Shown here: positions 1-12,258 of the stretch, piece by piece
Numbering within the stretch: position 1 is the stretch's first letter
Layout of the letters: each line of letters starts with the position of its first letter
NCBI RefSeq assembly: GCF_003086295.3
Contig: NC_092045.1
Span: 92,146,693 to 92,210,692 of the forward strand
Source of the DNA: Arachis hypogaea
Lineage: Eukaryota > Streptophyta > Magnoliopsida > Fabales > Fabaceae
DNA length: 64,000 nucleotides
Reading direction: 5' to 3'
Translations under genes and position numbers: made by a program
The notes under the pieces: model-generated
Databases searched by the model: none
What the model was told of the DNA's origin: nothing
The model's input: only the letters and a program-made list of their open reading frames with translations

Positions 1-479
1 ACCGAGAAGAATACAATCAAAATTAAGCTTAGCATTCTCATGGCTTTTATTTTGGTAGGATCATGTTTTTCCATACTTAACTACCATGTCTGTTATATCT
101 TGTATCCTTTTGAATGTTAAAAGCCTAAAACTCTTTTTTTTTTGGAATAAAAAATCTTAAAACACTTCTTTTCTAAACCCGTTAACAAGCCCTATACACA
201 TCCCAATCTCTATGCTCTATTCATACAGCATAACGGAACCCACTACCAAAGCCTATTACGGCCTTTACAACTCCTCACCACTTAGCGCGGATCCATGAAG
301 GCTCAGTCCCAACAATGCAACAGACATCTCTGCCAAGCTACCCCTTGCAACAAGCTTGATGGCACTTGTCAACAAACCCTTTAACTAAAGCGAATATCTT
401 TATCTCTGTACATATTAACCTTTGTACACTATATATTTTCTTTACTATATCTATTTATAAAAGATTAAAATTTTTGACC
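1..479. other. Intergenic, no feature recognised
   Basis: AT-rich plant intergenic DNA with a short, more GC-balanced patch near 230-380. I see no open frame with family resemblance, no RNA gene and no repeat end before the inverted-repeat element that starts near 480. Confidence 0.4.
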
Positions 480-1857
480 GTTTAATTACTCTGTCTTATA
501 ATTTTATTGAATTTTTAATTAAATTTTTATATTTTTAATTAGATTTTTATAATATATTAAATTTTATAATTAAGTGTCTACTATAACAAAAATATTAAAA
601 TTAAAGGTTATCCTAGGTAACTAATAACTTTTTTGAACAACATGAACAACTACCAATCAAATAAAAATACACTACACCTCTAAATTACCCAACTAAATCT
701 TAATATTAGAATAACCAACCGCACACCTAATGAAATGAACATCCGATATGTCTATTATTTACATTGTTCAGTATTTTCATTGTCTACCTATATTTTTCCT
801 GAAATTAATGAAATATTCCGTTAAGTAAATTGAATATATCATACATAAAGCTAAAAAACTTCAATGACAACACTTTTTACTTTTTAAATGCCAAAAAACC
901 CTCAATCTACCTTTTTTCCTTCTCGCTTCCAGCATCTTGATCTTTTCCATCCTCCTTTGCCTCGCTTCTAGTTTCCCTCGTCTCTCTCCAGCTCGCTGCT
1001 GCCTCCCCTACCTCACATCCTGTTCCTCGCGCCTCGCGTTCAAATCGCCTCGCCTCCAGCTCATCGTTGCCTCCTACATCGCATACAGTTTCCCTTGCCT
1101 TGTGTTCAAATTGCTTCACCTTTAGCCTCGCCAGTTGTTCTCCGTTGTTGCCGTTGGTGCCATGGTTGTCGCACAGAACGCGGAGAGAAAGAGAAAGAGA
1201 CACAGAGAGAGATAGAGAGATTTGACCTCCGTTGCTCGTTATCTTTGGATTCTGGACTGGTTCTCCTTATTTCTAGTGCATTTTGTTTTTGCTTCTACGC
1301 GTTTTATTTCTGTTTCATTTGATTCTAGTTTTGCTTCTACTTTATTTTTCTTCTTCGATGTTTTGCTTCTATTCTACTCTTAAATTGGTTTTGTTTCTAC
1401 TCCCTAATCATGCTAAAAAATTTTAATTGTGCTAACAAATTCTTATTATGAGTTCTAATTATGTGTTCTACTTGTAATTAACTGATTATGCTCTGGCAAA
1501 AATCTTATTTTCGATCATGCTAAAATTTGATTATGATAAACATTCTAGCTTTGGATTTATGTTGATTATGAAAAAAAAAATTATTTTGTATATGGTGAAC
1601 AAAAACAGGAGAGCTTGTTGGTAAAGAAAGTAGAGGATAAGAGGAGTCAATCTTGCCCAAGAAGATGGTTATCACAGATGGAGAGTATGGATAAATTAGT
1701 AAATTTATACTACATATAAACGTTTTTCAACATTTATTGTTAATAAGGATTTAATTATAAAACTTAATATGGTATAAGGACCTAATTAAAAGAAAAAAAG
1801 TATAAGAATCCAATTGAAAATTCGGTGAAACTATATAAATTTGCTGAGTAATTAAAC
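480..1857. mobile_element. Non-autonomous inverted-repeat DNA transposon (MULE-like)
   Basis: About 120 bp at the left end (480-600, starting GTTTAATTACTCTG) is matched in reverse complement by the right end (about 1730-1857, ending CTGAGTAATTAAAC). The match continues inward through TTTTAATTA-type and TATTAAATTTTATAATTAA-like blocks with small indels. Long terminal inverted repeats around an unrelated interior are typical of Mutator-like elements. The interior at 905-1330 is unusually C- and G-rich, with AG-rich tracts like a plant 5' leader, and could be a captured host fragment. I could not identify its source and found no clear target duplication. No transposase is present. Confidence 0.6.
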
Positions 1858-1883
1858 CTTTATAAAATGTTCCTGGAGAGAAA

Positions 1884-2406
1884 GGTTTACATTCACAAAC
1901 TCAATTTGGTCTTTGAATTTGTATGTGAGTTTTAATTTAGTCCTTAAAATTTTAATTGTTTATATTTAGTCTTTAAATTTTATAAACGTGACTCATACTA
2001 GTCTCTAAGATAATTTTTGACACACAAATATTAATGAAGCACTTATATAGACAATCAGATGCCACGCTAGAATTGTAAAATGACACTTTTTTCATTTTGG
2101 CGCTCAAATAGCCAAAAAATAATGTTGCATCACTTGCTTTGGGACGAAAAATTTCAATAAATACTATTTACAATGTTGTTTTGAATTATTTAAGTGTCAA
2201 AACTAAAACAACATTATTTTACATAATTCAGTGTGACACCTGATTGTCCATATCAGCATTCTGTTAACGTCTGTACATTGAAAATTGTTCCAGGACTAAC
2301 AAGAATTACATTCGCAAAATTTGAGAACTAAATAGAGGCAATTGAAATTTTAGAGACTAAATTGAAACTCGCATGAAATTTTAACAACTAAATTGAGTAT
2401 TACACC
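1884..2406. mobile_element. Foldback MITE with ~180-bp inverted arms
   Basis: The left arm (CTCAATTTGGTCTTTGAATT, GAGTTTTAATTTAGTCC, and further in GACAATCAGATGCCACGC) pairs with the right arm read in reverse (CTCAATTTAGTTGTTAAAAT, GAGTTTCAATTTAGTCTC, GACAATCAGGTGTCACAC). The arms take up most of the element and leave a short loop around 2060-2230, which itself holds a second diverged inverted pair. There is no coding capacity. No convincing target duplication was seen. Confidence 0.6.
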
Positions 2407-2539
2407 GGATGCATATGTACATAGTATAAGGTAGGCTTTATTCTAAAAAAAACTCATAGATATCATTATCTTTCTTTCTCTTTGTACTTTTGTATACTCC
2501 TACTATGTATGTGAGTAAATACCAAAAAGAATATATATC

Positions 2540-2800
2540 CAATTAACATGTGGCTAATTTTTTTTGTTATGAAGGTAAAAGTGGTAATATACTTTAACAT
2601 TGTAATTTTTGATATTTTTTAAAATTGTAAAAAGTATATAAATTGGAGGGTCTGATTTCTGTACTTTAAATTTTTTTTAACACAAATCGGACGGTCTGAT
2701 TTGTATACCTCTAGAAATCAAACCTCTAATAAATTAGACGATCCGATTTTTACTTCTCTAGTTAAACGATTTCACATTTGAGAATAACACCCGAACAATC
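2540..2800. repeat. Relic of a MULE terminal repeat (CGGACGGTCTGATTT type)
   Basis: The AATCGGACGGTCTGATTTGT and GACGATCCGATTTTT blocks repeat the signature seen at both ends of the MULE remnant at 30879-32910. Only one side is recognisable here. This is most simply a solitary, decayed terminus of the same family. Confidence 0.4.
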
Positions 2801-3104
2801 TACATTTTAAAAAAATACCACTACCAGTATAATATTAAAAATAAAAAGTTCTCACCATCTCTGTGAAAACACTGTTTTATTCTTTTCTTTTCTTTTTTAA
2901 TTCAAAACTCAAATTTATATTTACGTTATTATCTTTTATGTTTCTGCTTTCTTTAAACCAAATACACCCATGTTCTTTTTCTCTCCCAATCACACAACGA
3001 AGAAGATTAATATCCAAAGTTTTCCAAGTTGCATACAGAGCAATGTCATTTAAAATCGAGTAAATAATTATTTTGACACTTAACAATTTTAAATTTCGAC
3101 AAAA

Positions 3105-3271
3105 ACGAATTCCACAAAATAAAAATAACAAAATGACCTTCAAAAAATATATTTTGTTTGACAAAATAATTAAACATCTAGTCAATAATTAATTTATTTG
3201 GTCAACAGTTAAATTTTTTTTGTGAATTATTAGTTTATCCTCACATTCTCTTATAATATTACTAAATTATC

Positions 3272-3302
<31 letters not shown>

Positions 3303-4265
3303 CATTTTTATTGCCATCACGCACCACTCTACCACCACTACCATGCACCCACTACCACAATCTCACTCGTTATTGCCTCAGTATCATCTTCCTTGGATGT
3401 TCTTTCCTTTTGTTTATGACTTCTTCAATAATCTCTCTTGTTCTATGTGTCTACCTCTTTTGTTCATTCTTTTTTTTTCCTTGTTAAAAAAAGTCAATGA
3501 AAAAATACATTACAAAATAAGTTTGAGTCAAATGAAATGATAGAGAGAAATAAATTAAATATCAACAATTCATACCTATTCTATACACGGTCATCTTCTA
3601 ACCCTTCAACAAATCATTTGGATCATCACCATATAATAATAACAAAAGTCATATATAAAAAGAAAAAAAATAATAATCTTCACGAAACTCATTTTTTTCT
3701 TAAATAGTAAATAGAAATTAGAAAGATGATAAAATAAATTGAAAAATAATAAAAAAATAACAAGGTGCAATATCGAAATTGAATAAGGGAGAAAAAAGAA
3801 TGGAATAAAAAAAATACCTAAGTGAGAGTGAAAAATGAAAAAAAATACTTGAATTATAATAAATGAATGAATAAGAAAGAGAATATGAGGATTTTGATTC
3901 TCTATGTGCAATATAAAATTCAAGTCTTTTGACATTTGTGAAGATGATGATGATGATTATTCCAACAATGAATGAAGAATGGTGGATGGGGTGTTGATAA
4001 AGGAACTGGATGAGATAGAGGAATAGGGATGGAATGGGGTTGATGGTGATCAAAGGAGGTGAAGGGGACAAGATGGGGGTGGTGGCAATGGAATTGAATG
4101 GAGAGGGAATGTTAATGGTAATAATTGAGAGAGAAAATGATGAGGGTAAATTAGAAATTTTATAAAAATTGAACACTTGACCAAATAAATTAATCTTTGA
4201 CTAATGCTTGGATTATTTTGTTAAACGAAGTCTACTTTTTAGGAGTTATTTTTGTAAAGATTCTA
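3105..4265. mobile_element. Non-autonomous inverted-repeat element, ~1.16 kb
   Basis: The left arm (about 3105-3270) includes TTAATTTATTTGGTCAA and TTTATCCTCACATTCTC. The right arm in reverse complement reads TTAATTTATTTGGTCAA and TTACCCTCATCATTTTCTC at matching spacing, so terminal repeats of about 160 bp are supported. The interior holds a CT-rich run (3273-3303) and purine-rich DNA. Long frames there on the minus strand are low-complexity and not credible genes. The architecture resembles the element at 480-1857, but the end sequences differ. Confidence 0.55.
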
Positions 4266-4277
4266 TAACGAACACTA

Positions 4278-4569
4278 TGAAAGCTCTATCAAGAAAGCTA
4301 AAATAAAGCCAAAAACTCAAAACAGAGAAGAAGAGTGCAATAGTCTACATTAACTTGCAGTAAAGGAAAAACTGAATTAATGTGAATGAAAAATACAATT
4401 GCTACATACGCATTACTTAGCAACTACGCATATACATATATATAGCTAGAGTCCATCCAACTAAGCCTAACAGAATTACAACAAACCAAAACTAATTTGA
4501 ACCAATCAATTTTGATTTTCTTGCTTTGTTGCTAAGCAATTCTGCTATATATATGCATGTTTACTAACA
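4278..4569 (-). repeat. 3' LTR of a Copia element
   Basis: On the minus strand this 292-bp block starts TGTTAGTAAACATG directly after a purine-rich tract (GAAGAGGG) and ends TTGATAGAGCTTTCA, giving the TG...CA boundaries of an LTR. The neighbouring minus-strand DNA upstream encodes the end of a Copia RNase H region, which fixes the orientation. The matching 5' LTR is absent from the window. Confidence 0.6.
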
Positions 4570-5278
4570 CCCTCTTCAAATTTATTATTGGCTTAGGAAC
4601 AATTCTCAGTTTGAACTTTAATCTTTTAAAGGTAGTTGCTGTAAGAGGTTTAATTAATAAATCCGCAATCTGATCAGTCCCTGGTACATGAATAACATGG
4701 AGCAAATTCCTCTGGATTTTGTCACGAACTAATTGAACCTCAAGATAAAAGTGTTTAGGTTTATCATGTAGAATAAAATTGTAGGTGTAGTAGTAAGATT
4801 CATATCCAATTCAACAGGAAAATTCTGCAACCATTCAATTTCTACTTCACAAGATACAAAGTTTCAAAACTTAGCTTCATTAGAGAATATAAAAATAGTC
4901 GCTTGTTTCTCGCAAGACTATAAGATTAAATTACCATCAAGAAAAAACACAATAGCCTGATACTGACCTACAATCTTCAAGGCTTACTGCCAGTCTGAGT
5001 CAGAAAATTCATACAGCCCCATGTCATCACTCTTGTGTAGAATCAAGCCATGATGCTTAGTGCCTTATAAATATCTAAGAACTCTCTTTGTTGCCTTCCA
5101 ATGTGCCAGCAAAGAAGTAAACTGACTAATTTTACTCAGTGCAAATGATAAGTCTGGTCGTGTAATTATTAAGTATTGTAAAGAGCCCACAATAGTTCTA
5201 AACATCTTGGGATGTTCAATTTTTTCAGAACCTATGGATAGCAACTGAATAGAAGACACCATAGGAGTAGGCATAGTA

Positions 5279-8200
5279 TGTAGTAAGCGGAAATAATTAA
5301 CCGATTAATTAATGTAAAATAATAATAATTCAATTGTCCAAAATAGGTTAAAAAATTTAGAATATTAATTAGAAAATTTAATTATGATATTTAGACTCAG
5401 TAGATTTTTTTAGTTGAAAAATATAATTTTCTGCGAAAAATTGCGTAAAAAGGCATACCGGTAAGTTAGCCGGAAGTACCAGCTTAAATCTATCCGGTAC
5501 TATGTGAGAATAATAAAAACAGTAGAAAAACTTAGTAACAACTTTAAAATTGAAAACCGGGCGCTAATTCTAAAGATCTAGTCCAAAATTGGGCCAAACG
5601 GACAGAAAAACGCTAATGAGTTGGATCGGGTCCAAGTTGGGCCCAAGCCCAACATATATAAAGCCACTTAAGTGATAAATTCAGCCACTTTTACCACAAC
5701 ACAGCAGTAGCAACGTGAATTGAAGAGAGGAGAGGTGAGGGTTTTCTTTCACTATTCATCATCATCTTCTTGGAGCCATATCTCACTCTCCAGAGCTCCG
5801 ATTTGCATGCCGTCAGTTGTCATGCAAAACTCTCGTCAAACTCTTCGATTTCATCTGAAAAAAATGGTAAGAAAATTTTAATTTTCTGTCCAGTTCTTCC
5901 TTCTATAACAGATTTGAATATTGGCTTTGGTGAATGAGTAGTTTTTGTGATTTTGCTTATTTAGGTACAATCTAGCAACGGATAATTAGTGAGTTTTGTC
6001 CCAATCCACATTAGGCAAGGTAAGAAATCCAAAACACTTGTTGTTTTATGTATATATGGAACCCTAGGTATTGATTTTATGAATTATTTGTGTATAACTT
6101 GATTATTGTGATATTAGGAGCATTTGGATTGGAATTGGTGCCTTAATTTTGGTTGAAAGCTTGTATGGACTCAAATTTGGTGTATTATACATATTGGAAA
6201 TTAACCAAGGTATGGTTTCGATTTTCTCTATATAATATATAATATTTCTGGACACTTAGGATAGTAGACCTTAGGATAGGATTGAATTGGTTGGTAATGA
6301 GTGTTGATGTGTGATGAGTTTGATGAATGTATGATTTTGATGAATGTTGATGTTGATTTATGATGTGGGGTTGAAAATGATTATTTTGAGTGTTGATAAT
6401 GAATTATGAAGCTTATTGATGTTGATAAATGTTGAGGATAGTGAAATGATGCTTTGAGTTGTAATTATTGAGAATTGGAAGTATGTAAGTGAAAATTTTT
6501 GGATGAAATTGGTGAAATTGCATGTTGATAGGTTGTGGAATGATTGGAGAGTATATGAATATAATTTAGATACATTAGGACTGGTTTGGATGTAGAGAAA
6601 TTGGTTTTGAATTGATAGTTTTGGTAAAATTGAGTTTTTAAGATTTTTAGTAAAAATGGATTTTGGGCCAACTTTGGCGGATCATATCTTGAGCTTCAGT
6701 TTTCAAAATGGATTGAATTTTTTATTAAATTAAAGATAATTCAAAGAGCTTTAAAACGATATAGATTTCGTAGAAATCAGAATTTTATAGAGAAAGATAT
6801 GATTATTAGAAGTTGGTGTCAAAAATCTGAATTCAGTGATGTTGCAAAAAATTGTGAGTTTTGAGTTGTGTGCGCACGTACACACCTATGCTCACGCTCT
6901 GAGCAGTACGAGTGTTATGACTCGTGCGTGCACACAGAGGTGTGCGCATGCACACTCTGAGAAATTTGCAAGTGGTGCATACGCACAAGTTGGGAAGAGC
7001 CTACTGTTGAGGGAGTCCACACGTATTCATGCGTACACACAAAATAGAGAATTTTACCTTGAGTGCGTATGCACACATTTATGCGTATGCACACCCTATG
7101 CGTACGCACAATGCCATGTTTTTCAATGAAAACCTTGTTTTTAACTATTTTACCTTCTCGACAAGCTTGTAAATTTCTGTAACTCTTCTTTAAGATCTCT
7201 TAACTTGTTTTTAGGCTTTGAAATATAAAGAATGCCCTAAGTGAGTTTTAACTAGATATTTTCTGGTAAAAAATTTAGAAAATGGAGACTTAGGTTTTTG
7301 AAGTTTGTGAGTGGACTGTTGGGGTTCTATGTTAATGATGAGAATGATGAGCTGTGGAATTATGGATTGATGAAGTTTGAGGTAAGTCCACGACTCGGAG
7401 TAGAATGATGGCTTTACTGAGTACTGAAATGAATTGAGAACCACTGATATGTTGTTTTATACTCAGACTGTTGAAACGCTATGCGCCTAGCAGGGACGAT
7501 AGGTTAATCCCACCTGTCGAGCTCGCAGCGGCATAAGGGCAGTGGTTAGTCTCGCTTACGTTGAGATGTGAGGTCTGTGGCAGAGTATCCCACTCGCATC
7601 CTTTTGGATCACAAGAGTGTGCTCGGCACTATATCCGTGGGGAAAATCCCATTTTTATATTTGTGACCGAAAGGCGACATTCCCATGGGAATGTGTCGGG
7701 TTGGCTGTTGAGCCGATAATGTGATATCACAGCCAATAAGACAGACATTCATCATATGCATATTCTATATGTTTGCTTGCTTTGCCGACTTTCATTGTTT
7801 GCCTAATTGTATAACATGCTTAATTGCTTCTTAAATTACTTGATATACATTATCATACTTGTGTTTTACTTGTATTGCTATTACTTGTATTTTTTATTAG
7901 GATTGAGAAGGTTTGGTAGGTGGTGACGATGGGATCGCATGGCGGTTAGGCTGGTGAAGGTTGTGGGATAGCGGTGTGAATGTTAGTTAGAAAATTTCCT
8001 AAATTAGATTATCCCTTTTCAAAGTCGTGGTTTTGAATTTAATTATTAAGCTTGAATATTCTTATTAATATGAAGTTCTAGGATTGCCTCTGGCGTCCCG
8101 AAATCTTATCTCTTACATTACTGGGCACTATTACCATACTGAGAACTTCCGATTCTCATACCATATTCTGTTGTTATTTTTCAGATGGAGGTCGTAACCC

Positions 8201-8568
8201 ACCTCGGTGAGTTGCTTGGTGGTGACAAAACGGAGGATCTCCTATTGTCTTTTGCATTTTGATTTCTTATGTTTAATACTCTCACTTTTATTTTTATTTG
8301 CCTTAGAGGCTAAGTTTGAGAGAGATATTGTATATACTATTTTAACTTTCAGAATTCTGTATGTTTGTATATAACTAGTCGGCCTAAACTTTACAAGTTG
8401 CGGCTAGTACTTTATGACTATTTTACTGATATATCTACATATATTTTGATATCTTTATCTATATCTTGTGTCTTTATGCTCGTAGTTTTGTGTAAACGTT
8501 TTGCGCTTTTGTAATTTAGTTTTTGAGCTTAATTCTTCATTGGACTTCTTGTATTATTAATCCTTTCT

Positions 8569-8628
<60 letters not shown>

Positions 8629-8710
8629 ATAAGCCTTAAAATTGTCGTAATCTTTGATTAACTTTTACTTTACGGCATGAGGTAAGGTTTAGGATAATTA
8701 GGGTGTTACA
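5279..8710 (+). mobile_element. Solo LTR A of a Tekay-like gypsy family, 3432 bp
   Basis: It begins TGTAGTAAGCGG, ends AATTAGGGTGTTACA, and is flanked by the 5-bp direct duplication TAGTA (5274-5278 and 8711-8715). The flanking DNA on both sides is one Copia pseudogene, so the insertion is unambiguous. No primer-binding site or internal region follows, so this is a solo LTR left by LTR-LTR recombination. Internal landmarks match solo LTR B at 23047-26480: the GACGCTATGCGCC-type block near 7480, a CGGCATAAGGGCAGTGG block near 7533 and a cluster of GTGCGTACGCAC-like palindromes near 6870-7110. Confidence 0.85.
8571..8625. repeat. (AT)n microsatellite
   Basis: An uninterrupted AT dinucleotide run of about 54 bp inside solo LTR A. 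The equivalent place in solo LTR B (near 26385) has only TATATATGATATG, so the expansion arose after insertion or is copy-specific. Confidence 0.9.
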
Positions 8711-10232
8711 TAGTACTAACTTGTCGCATTCCTAATTTGGACAATAATTTGTAATATATTTTTTTTTGTAAAAGATAAATCTATCCTTGTTCAGTTTTAG
8801 TAACTTCTATACCTACAAAGTAATTTAATTCTCCTAAATTCTTTAAAGAAAAAATTGTATCCAATTTGTGTATCATGTTCTGAACAGCAGTAGCATTATT
8901 TTTTATGATGATTATATCATCAACATAACACAATATATAAATGAAAACATTAGAATTCTTTATAATGAATAAGAATGTATCATATTTTGCATTGACAAAG
9001 CCAAGAGTGTAGAGTTGAACTAAACTTTATAAACTACTCTCTTGGAGCTTATTTCAAACCATAGAGAAATTTGTCAAGTTTACAAACATGAGAATCATTG
9101 TTAATTTCAAAACCAATTGGTTGTTTCATGTAGATAAGTTGATGCAAGTCATTATTTAAGAAGGTATTGTTAAAACCAAACTACTCAATAACCTAATTTC
9201 TAGTTAGAGTTAAACTCAAGATTAGTCTGATTGTTGTTGGTCTAATTACATGGCTAAACACCTATTCGAAATCAAATCTCTCTTCCTGATGAAAATTTTG
9301 GGTCATTAACCTATCTTTATACTTTTTAATTGTGCCATATATAAGGTGCCTTTTAATGCAAAAATCCATTTGCAACATATTTCTTTGGTTTTTGGTGGTT
9401 TTAGAACAAAAATCTATGTATGATTTTAAATTAGAGCTTGATATTCATCAGTCATCGCCTTCTTCCAATAAAGAATACCTAGAGCTTTAATAGGATTCTT
9501 ATGAGGTTATTCTACTTCAGAACTAGAGAAAAGAATAATAGTGAAAAGTCTTGGTTTAAGAGAGCCTGTTTTTAATCTAGTCATCATAGCATAAGTATTG
9601 TTGGGATTAATAGTATTTGTAGTGTTAGTAGTCATAGAAGAATTATGATTCACAGATTCTATTGTTAGTAGGCTACGCCTGATTTATTTGGGTATTCTAT
9701 GCTTGTGAAATATCATGATTGTGACTAGTTGCAAGATTAGAAGTGATTAAAGGAAGATTTGTCATTTGTTGATGTAGAAGTAATAGAAGTATTATGATTA
9801 TTATGATTATGCAAAAGAAAATTAGAATTGGTAGTAGATATAAAACATATAGAATAATTACCAGATTAATTATGAGATAAAGTAGCAGATTGAGAATCGA
9901 ATCTAATCAAACCATATAATTCATTATAGAAAAAAATATATTCATCAAATAAAATATTTCTAGTGATATAAATTTTACCATTTAGAGACAGACATTTAGA
10001 TCCTTTATAATTAGGAGTATAATCTAAGAAGATACATTTGTGAGATTTGTAATCCAATTTTGATTGATTGCATGGTCTAAACAAAGGAAAATAGACACGG
10101 TCAAACACTCTTAATGAAGTGTAGTCTGATTTTGATTAAACAACAACTCAAAAGATAATTTGTTAAATAAAATAGGAGTTGGTAATCTATTAATCAAATA
10201 GATAGAAGTGATCACTTTTAATGAAGCTCTGC

Positions 10233-12258
10233 AATTTTTTAATTTTTTTTTATTTAAGTCATTAGACTTATAGAAACTGTGCACCACTCTATATAAGTTA
10301 AGAATCTTTCTAATTAGATAATCTACGAGTAAAGATTAGGTTTCAACCTAAAGAAAAAATCTCTATCTTATAGGTGTAAAGTGTTTGACACCCATTGTTA
10401 TTGACTTATTGATACTACATGAGATCAATAGATTGGGTGGCTTCAGGTCGGAGGTTTCTTCAGTGACGTGTACATGACCTCTGACAAAGGAGGCACATGA
10501 AGGGGGCAAAGCTAAAATGACATAGTTTTGCAATAGAATTTAGGAACTAATTTGTTTTGTTTGTACACGTAAATAATTGACTTCATGTGTGCTAGTTTAG
10601 GCTTTTATGTTAGTATTTTTTGTTTATTATTAACAAAAAAACTAGGTCAAAGACTGATTTGTCTGCAGAAGTTAAATGTGAGGGAGGCTTTTGTATATTT
10701 CAAAAGTTAGGAGAATTAAAGTGTTCGATTTTAAAAACTTTAAGAACCGATTTAGATAATCACTCTTAACAAAACTAACTAGTATAATATTTTTAAATTT
10801 TTAATGAATAATTTAATTATTTTTAAATAATATAAAATAATTTAATTATTTTATTTTTTTAATACTGTATAATAATTAATCTTAATATATAAAATGTATT
10901 TATATATTTTATATTTATTTTAAAACAAAAGATTATACATGTTATTCTTAAAATATTATATATTAAAATATATTTTTATATATATATATATACTAATATA
11001 TTTTATATTTAATAAAATTTATTAATATTTTTTATTATTTTTTAATTTTTATTTAATAAAATATAATAATTTATAAAAAAATAATAGCACACAAAATTAT
11101 TGGGCTCGATTTTTTTTCCGGCTTTAAGGTAAAGTCACTTGAGAGTTTAAAAGATAAAAGTCAAACTTACGAAGCATTTGAAAATTGGTTTGCGTTTCTC
11201 ATTAGGCAAAGTCAGTGCATTCTTACTTAATTGGAAATTTGGAATTCTGATATTTTGCCAATGTATGAATGTAAGATACGTTTGACTTTTGCATTTGGAT
11301 CGTTTATAAGACATCTTCGGGTCAAACATGTTACAATTGAATCATTAATCTTGGTGGGCACAACATATTCGATGCAAGTGCACTACTATCTTACAAGTGG
11401 CCTAATTTCTGATATGATTAACAAAACAAAAATATAAAAAAGAAAAAACCCTTTCCCTTTGTTTTTGATGTTTAATTTAGAAAAATTACGGAGGCTAAAC
11501 GGTAAAAGTGTAAAACACAAAGCTCTTTAAATAGGAATAGATTCTTTTTTTTCTTAAATTTTTTTTTTTTGTAAAATATGATTTCTTAGACTCTTCCCAT
11601 ACATTCTCTTAAGTTGAACAAGAAAATATATAATTAAAGATGTTAAATAATAAAAGATCACGTTTTATAAAAAAATTAAAAAAAAATTTAATTATATTTA
11701 AAGTTCTACTTTAAGGCAAATAGTAGCAATAGCACTCGTGGAAATTGGAGGAATCAAGAAATGGGTAATATATGAAAAAAAATCTCAATTAAATAAAGGG
11801 TCGTGTTAAATAATAATAATAATAAGGTTATTATTATGATGTATTTCAAAACTATTAAGAACTCAAGCAAGAGTGGATTTTGGCCAATCTCCAGTTTATT
11901 GAGGATTTGGAAAGGACAAAGACACATCCACAAAAGTTGGCAGCTTCATCACCAAACGCAAAGAAGCTTCCATTTTTGAATCTCAAACGGCCTTTTTTCT
12001 CCGTACATCAAACATTTCTGGGGTTCGTTGATCCCCAAATCGTCTAATTTGACTTTTCGCCTCCTTTTTCATCTAATTCTCTGCTATTTGAACGATTACT
12101 GCTGTGACCCGTGATGGGTCATTCCCTTTGATCATTAACACAAACGGGTTTTTGAAAAGGGGAAATTTTTATCTTGATTTGTTGTACTTCTTGTTGCCCT
12201 TGATCACTGCAAACAAGCACGAACGCTCCTTGTTGAAGCCACAGTTGGGTCACAAAAG
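10233..12258. other. Intergenic DNA and GONST1 promoter/leader
   Basis: 10233-10760 has no recognisable gene. 10760-11100 is a very AT-rich interspersed repeat (TTATATATTTTATATTTATTT and TTTATTAATATTTTTTATTATT blocks) that recurs at about 33770-33930. 11100-12258 precedes the transporter gene and should contain its promoter and 5' leader. From about 11990 the composition changes to C/T-rich, as is usual in plant leaders. A five-codon open frame ATG...TGA at 12114-12131 would be an upstream ORF if it is transcribed. Confidence 0.4.

Larger units (their letters stand above)
4570..10232 (-). pseudogene. Decayed Ty1/Copia pol, 5' truncated, split by a solo LTR
   Basis: Read on the minus strand, 10232-9866 gives the end of a Copia integrase and its following linker (INRLPTP, then KCIFLDYTPNYKGSKCLSL and GKIYITRNILFDE). 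About 9200-8720 gives reverse transcriptase remnants (QPIGF and KLDKFLYGLK motifs). After the insertion, 5274-5065 gives GSLQYLIITRPDLSFALSKI, followed by RNase H traces to about 4600. Stops and frameshifts break every segment. Gag, protease and the 5' LTR are missing, so homology ends near 10232. The pol is interrupted at 5279-8710 by a solo LTR. It cannot encode a functional polyprotein. Confidence 0.75.

Noticed and set aside
907..1203. 98-residue charged minus-strand frame
   Set aside because: Translation of AG-rich repeats in a transposon core; no recognisable family and an overlapping plus-strand frame of similar quality.
3718..4176. 152-residue hydrophobic minus-strand frame
   Set aside because: Low-complexity Ile/Ser/Phe-rich translation of purine-rich DNA inside an inverted-repeat element; no domain, no splice or promoter support.
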